A DNA stretch of 22,568 nucleotides from a virus. The DNA is taken from positions 1-22,568 of IMG/VR virus record IMGVR_UViG_3300025138_000402; one strand, written 5' to 3'. The notes beneath the pieces are model-generated. The model saw nothing but the letters and a program-made list of their open reading frames with translations. It was not told the DNA's origin and did no database searches. The position numbers were made by a program, and so were the translations under genes. Below, piece by piece: positions 20,442 through 22,568 of this stretch. Every line of letters begins with the position of its first letter. Position 1 is the stretch's first letter.

Positions 20442-21026
20442 ATGGCAACACCAGCAAATTCATCAATAGATGTATGTTCGAGGGCTTTAATCTTAATCGG
20501 TGCAGAGCCTATAACTTCATTTGAAGACTCTACTAATGAGGCACTTGTTGCTTCTAATATGTATGAGGATATAGCAAGGGCGGCATTAACTAATTGTCGA
20601 TGGCGTTTTGCAACAGAACAAGCAGTATTAGGTTTACTATCTGATGCTCCTACAGGGCGATATGATGCCGCGTATCAATTGCCGTCTAATTTAATAATGT
20701 TACATGCAGTAACTGTAGGTGATTTTCCAATAGAGTATCAGACATACGGTGATAAAGTATTCTGTGATTCTAGCAGTTCTGAAATTTTAATTGCTGATTA
20801 TACATTTAGGGCAGTAGAAGTAGACTGGCCTTCGTATTTTACAATAGCAGTTGAGTATACATTAGCTAGTATGTTTGCAGTATCAATAGCTAGAGATACA
20901 GCTATGGCTAACATGATGGACACAAAAGCCGCAGTGTCTATGGCTAAAGCTAGAGCAAGTGACTCTCAGCAACAAACAAATAGAAAATTTAATACTAGTA
21001 GGTATATTACTCAAAGGCGTAGTTAA
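20442..21026 (+). CDS. Tail tubular protein A (T7 gp11-like)
   Basis: Forms the gatekeeper ring between portal and nozzle. The 194-residue protein has the usual start SSIDVCSRALILIGAEPI, the EALVASNMYEDIARAALTNCRW segment split as EALVASNMYEDI and ARAALTNCRWRFA, LPSNLIMLHAV, and the C-terminal helices FAVSIARDTAMANMM and KARASDSQQQ. No ribosome site is seen before the ATG, only the G/C hairpin and AAATTACAT, so translation may rely on S1 or reinitiation. It overlaps the next gene as TAATG. Confidence 0.88.
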   Translation: MATPANSSIDVCSRALILIGAEPITSFEDSTNEALVASNMYEDIARAALTNCRWRFATEQAVLGLLSDAPTGRYDAAYQLPSNLIMLHAVTVGDFPIEYQTYGDKVFCDSSSSEILIADYTFRAVEVDWPSYFTIAVEYTLASMFAVSIARDTAMANMMDTKAAVSMAKARASDSQQQTNRKFNTSRYITQRRS

Positions 21027-22568
21027 TGCGAAAAGTTCGAGTACCAGTAAATAATTTTCAGTTTGGTGAAATAAGTCCGTCAGCAATATCAAGAACAGAC
21101 TCCGCTGTGTATTCAGCTTCAGCTCAACGTGTAGAAAACTTTCTGCTTAGAAGTGAAGGAGGTGTAATTAAACGTGCTGGCACTGAAAAAATATACGAGT
21201 ACGATATTACTGTAGAGCAAACATCATTTACAATTACAGTAGCTGACTATGCTAACATTGCTGTTGGCACTCAAATAAAGTTTTTTACACATGATGGAAC
21301 AGAAATTACACTAGAGTCTGAAGCGGTTGGAGCTGGTACTCCTACTGCCGCGTCTGGCAATACTCATTATTATAAACCTAATACATCTAATAATGTAACG
21401 GCAGACCTTATTTTTGCAGCTATAAATGCAATATCAGGATTTACAGTAGCCAATCCAGCAGCGGCAGTAGTAACTGTTAAAAGAGATTTTCCTCAATCTG
21501 GCACTAATTTAACAGTAACAACAGCAGACAGCACACGATTAGCTGTAACAAATTTTACTGGTGGTGCTGATATGCAAAGTAGATTAGTTCCGTTTATATT
21601 TTCAGATGGTTTTCAATATATTGTGTCTATAGAAAACGCTAAGTTGAGAGTATTTAGAGTATTACAATCAACAGGTGTTACAAGTTTAGTAGCTACATTA
21701 ACGGCTGATGCAGATAGCAATGCAATTCCATTTGATGATGAGTATATAAATGAATATTCATTTGCTCAAAATGGAAACACAATGTGGATATGTCATACAC
21801 TTTTTAAACCACGTTTATTAGTAAGGACTAGTGCAACTGCTTTTCAGTTGGAAGTAAAAGTATTTGATACATTAACGTCTGACTCTATTGTTACTGATAC
21901 ATTCCAACCATATTACCCTTTCCAAGATACTGGCGTAACTTTAGCAGTTAACGCTACAGCTGTTGGTACAGGTAAGACTTTAACAACTAGTGCATCTTAT
22001 TTTGTATCAGCTCATGTTGGTACACGAATAAAGTATGGTAACTCAGAAATACTTATAACAGCAGTTACTAATGGCACTACTGCTACAGGAACAATATTAA
22101 AAGTATTACAACAAACATTAATTAATAACGCATTTAGGACAGCATCTGGAAGTGCAGTAATAGAAGTTACTCATATAGCCCATGGTTTTGTAGGCGGTGA
22201 GACTATTGTTATTTCTGATGCTGCGGCTGTTGGCGGTATTGCCGTAGGTAATTTAAATAATTCAGAAGCTATCTTGGCTATTATAGATGAGAATACATAC
22301 ACATTTACAGCTAACGCTGATGCTAATGCTAGTGAAGATGGTGGTGGTGCTTCTATTAAAATTACTACTGGTGCGGCTACATTGGATTGGCAAGAGCAAA
22401 CTTTTTCTTCTTTGAGAGGATTTCCTACAGCCGTTACTTTCCATGAAAATAGATTAGTATTTGGTGGAACAAGCTCACAGCCTGATGCTATATGGATGAG
22501 CAAAACAAATGCTTACTGGAACTTTGATGTAGGTACAGCAAATGATTCTGATTCAATACAATTGATTG
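21026..22568 (+). CDS. Tail tubular protein B (T7 gp12-like), 3' end outside window
   Basis: Forms the tail nozzle. The gene begins at the ATG overlapping the previous stop and stays open for 514 codons to the right edge. The start VNNFQFGEISPSAISRTDS and AQRVENFLLRSEGGVIKRAG is the usual nozzle-protein entry. The later RGFPTAVTFHENRLVFGG and IWMSKTNAYWNF are equally typical. Between them lie beta-rich inserted segments (about positions 21215-21570 and 21940-22350) with small-residue-rich sequence that probably form outward domains. Confidence 0.88.
   Translation, partial: MRKVRVPVNNFQFGEISPSAISRTDSAVYSASAQRVENFLLRSEGGVIKRAGTEKIYEYDITVEQTSFTITVADYANIAVGTQIKFFTHDGTEITLESEAVGAGTPTAASGNTHYYKPNTSNNVTADLIFAAINAISGFTVANPAAAVVTVKRDFPQSGTNLTVTTADSTRLAVTNFTGGADMQSRLVPFIFSDGFQYIVSIENAKLRVFRVLQSTGVTSLVATLTADADSNAIPFDDEYINEYSFAQNGNTMWICHTLFKPRLLVRTSATAFQLEVKVFDTLTSDSIVTDTFQPYYPFQDTGVTLAVNATAVGTGKTLTTSASYFVSAHVGTRIKYGNSEILITAVTNGTTATGTILKVLQQTLINNAFRTASGSAVIEVTHIAHGFVGGETIVISDAAAVGGIAVGNLNNSEAILAIIDENTYTFTANADANASEDGGGASIKITTGAATLDWQEQTFSSLRGFPTAVTFHENRLVFGGTSSQPDAIWMSKTNAYWNFDVGTANDSDSIQLI

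Noticed and set aside
1-22568. tRNA genes, CRISPR arrays, insertion sequences, integrase or attachment sites
   Set aside because: No cloverleaf with conserved T-loop, no regularly spaced direct repeats and no transposase or integrase motif was found on reading the window.

Overview
The window is part of a double-stranded DNA tailed-phage genome with T7-like (podovirus) virion genes. The evidence is the order terminase, head-tail connector portal, scaffold, major capsid protein, tail tubular A, tail tubular B. The DNA is AT-rich. Several small families (SPRY tail fibre, DUF6321-like, DUF6378-like, DUF932-like, three-TM holin) are ones I associate from memory with uncultured marine phages, including some that infect marine Proteobacteria. 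The host cannot be fixed from this sequence. No integrase, tRNA, CRISPR array or insertion sequence was seen, and no DNA or RNA polymerase gene lies in the window. Both ends cut genes: a tail fibre on the left and tail tubular protein B on the right.

Layout. Positions 2-6540 (+ strand) hold the end of the late region: tail fibre, a fibre-associated protein, two exported proteins that overlap heavily, a very small basic protein, a staphylococcal-type nuclease, a DUF6321-like protein, then a lysis group (membrane-anchored coiled coil, holin, M15 peptidase endolysin). Positions 6506-12870 (- strand) hold a tightly packed early operon: recombination genes (YqaJ exonuclease, ERF annealing protein, SSB-like protein), a split replication initiator with an origin-like repeat pair, a Holliday-junction resolvase, several small HTH and zinc proteins, DUF6378-like and DUF932-like proteins, a 27-residue membrane peptide and an unknown 131-residue protein. 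Positions 13657-22568 (+ strand) hold packaging, head and tail genes.

The unusual part is the divergent interval between the early and late operons (about 12467-13565). It is a 1.1-kb imperfect inverted repeat. One arm is the 131-residue early gene (- strand). The other arm is a broken, non-coding counterpart of that gene on the + strand, with start codon lost and several in-frame stops. The arms are exact matches nearest the centre and enclose a 180-nt loop with further stems. Differences between the arms are strongly biased toward changes that keep G-U pairing in a + strand transcript. This suggests a very long RNA hairpin, antisense to the early gene, lying just upstream of the packaging genes. 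The repeat is read directly from the sequence; its transcription and function are inference.

Replication probably uses the host replisome. A winged-helix protein and a separate FWxxYP-type protein together look like a lambda O-type organizer. Two 17-bp dyads around an AT-rich stretch sit at the junction of the two genes, as in a lambda-type origin. Recombination would be supplied by YqaJ, ERF and the resolvase.
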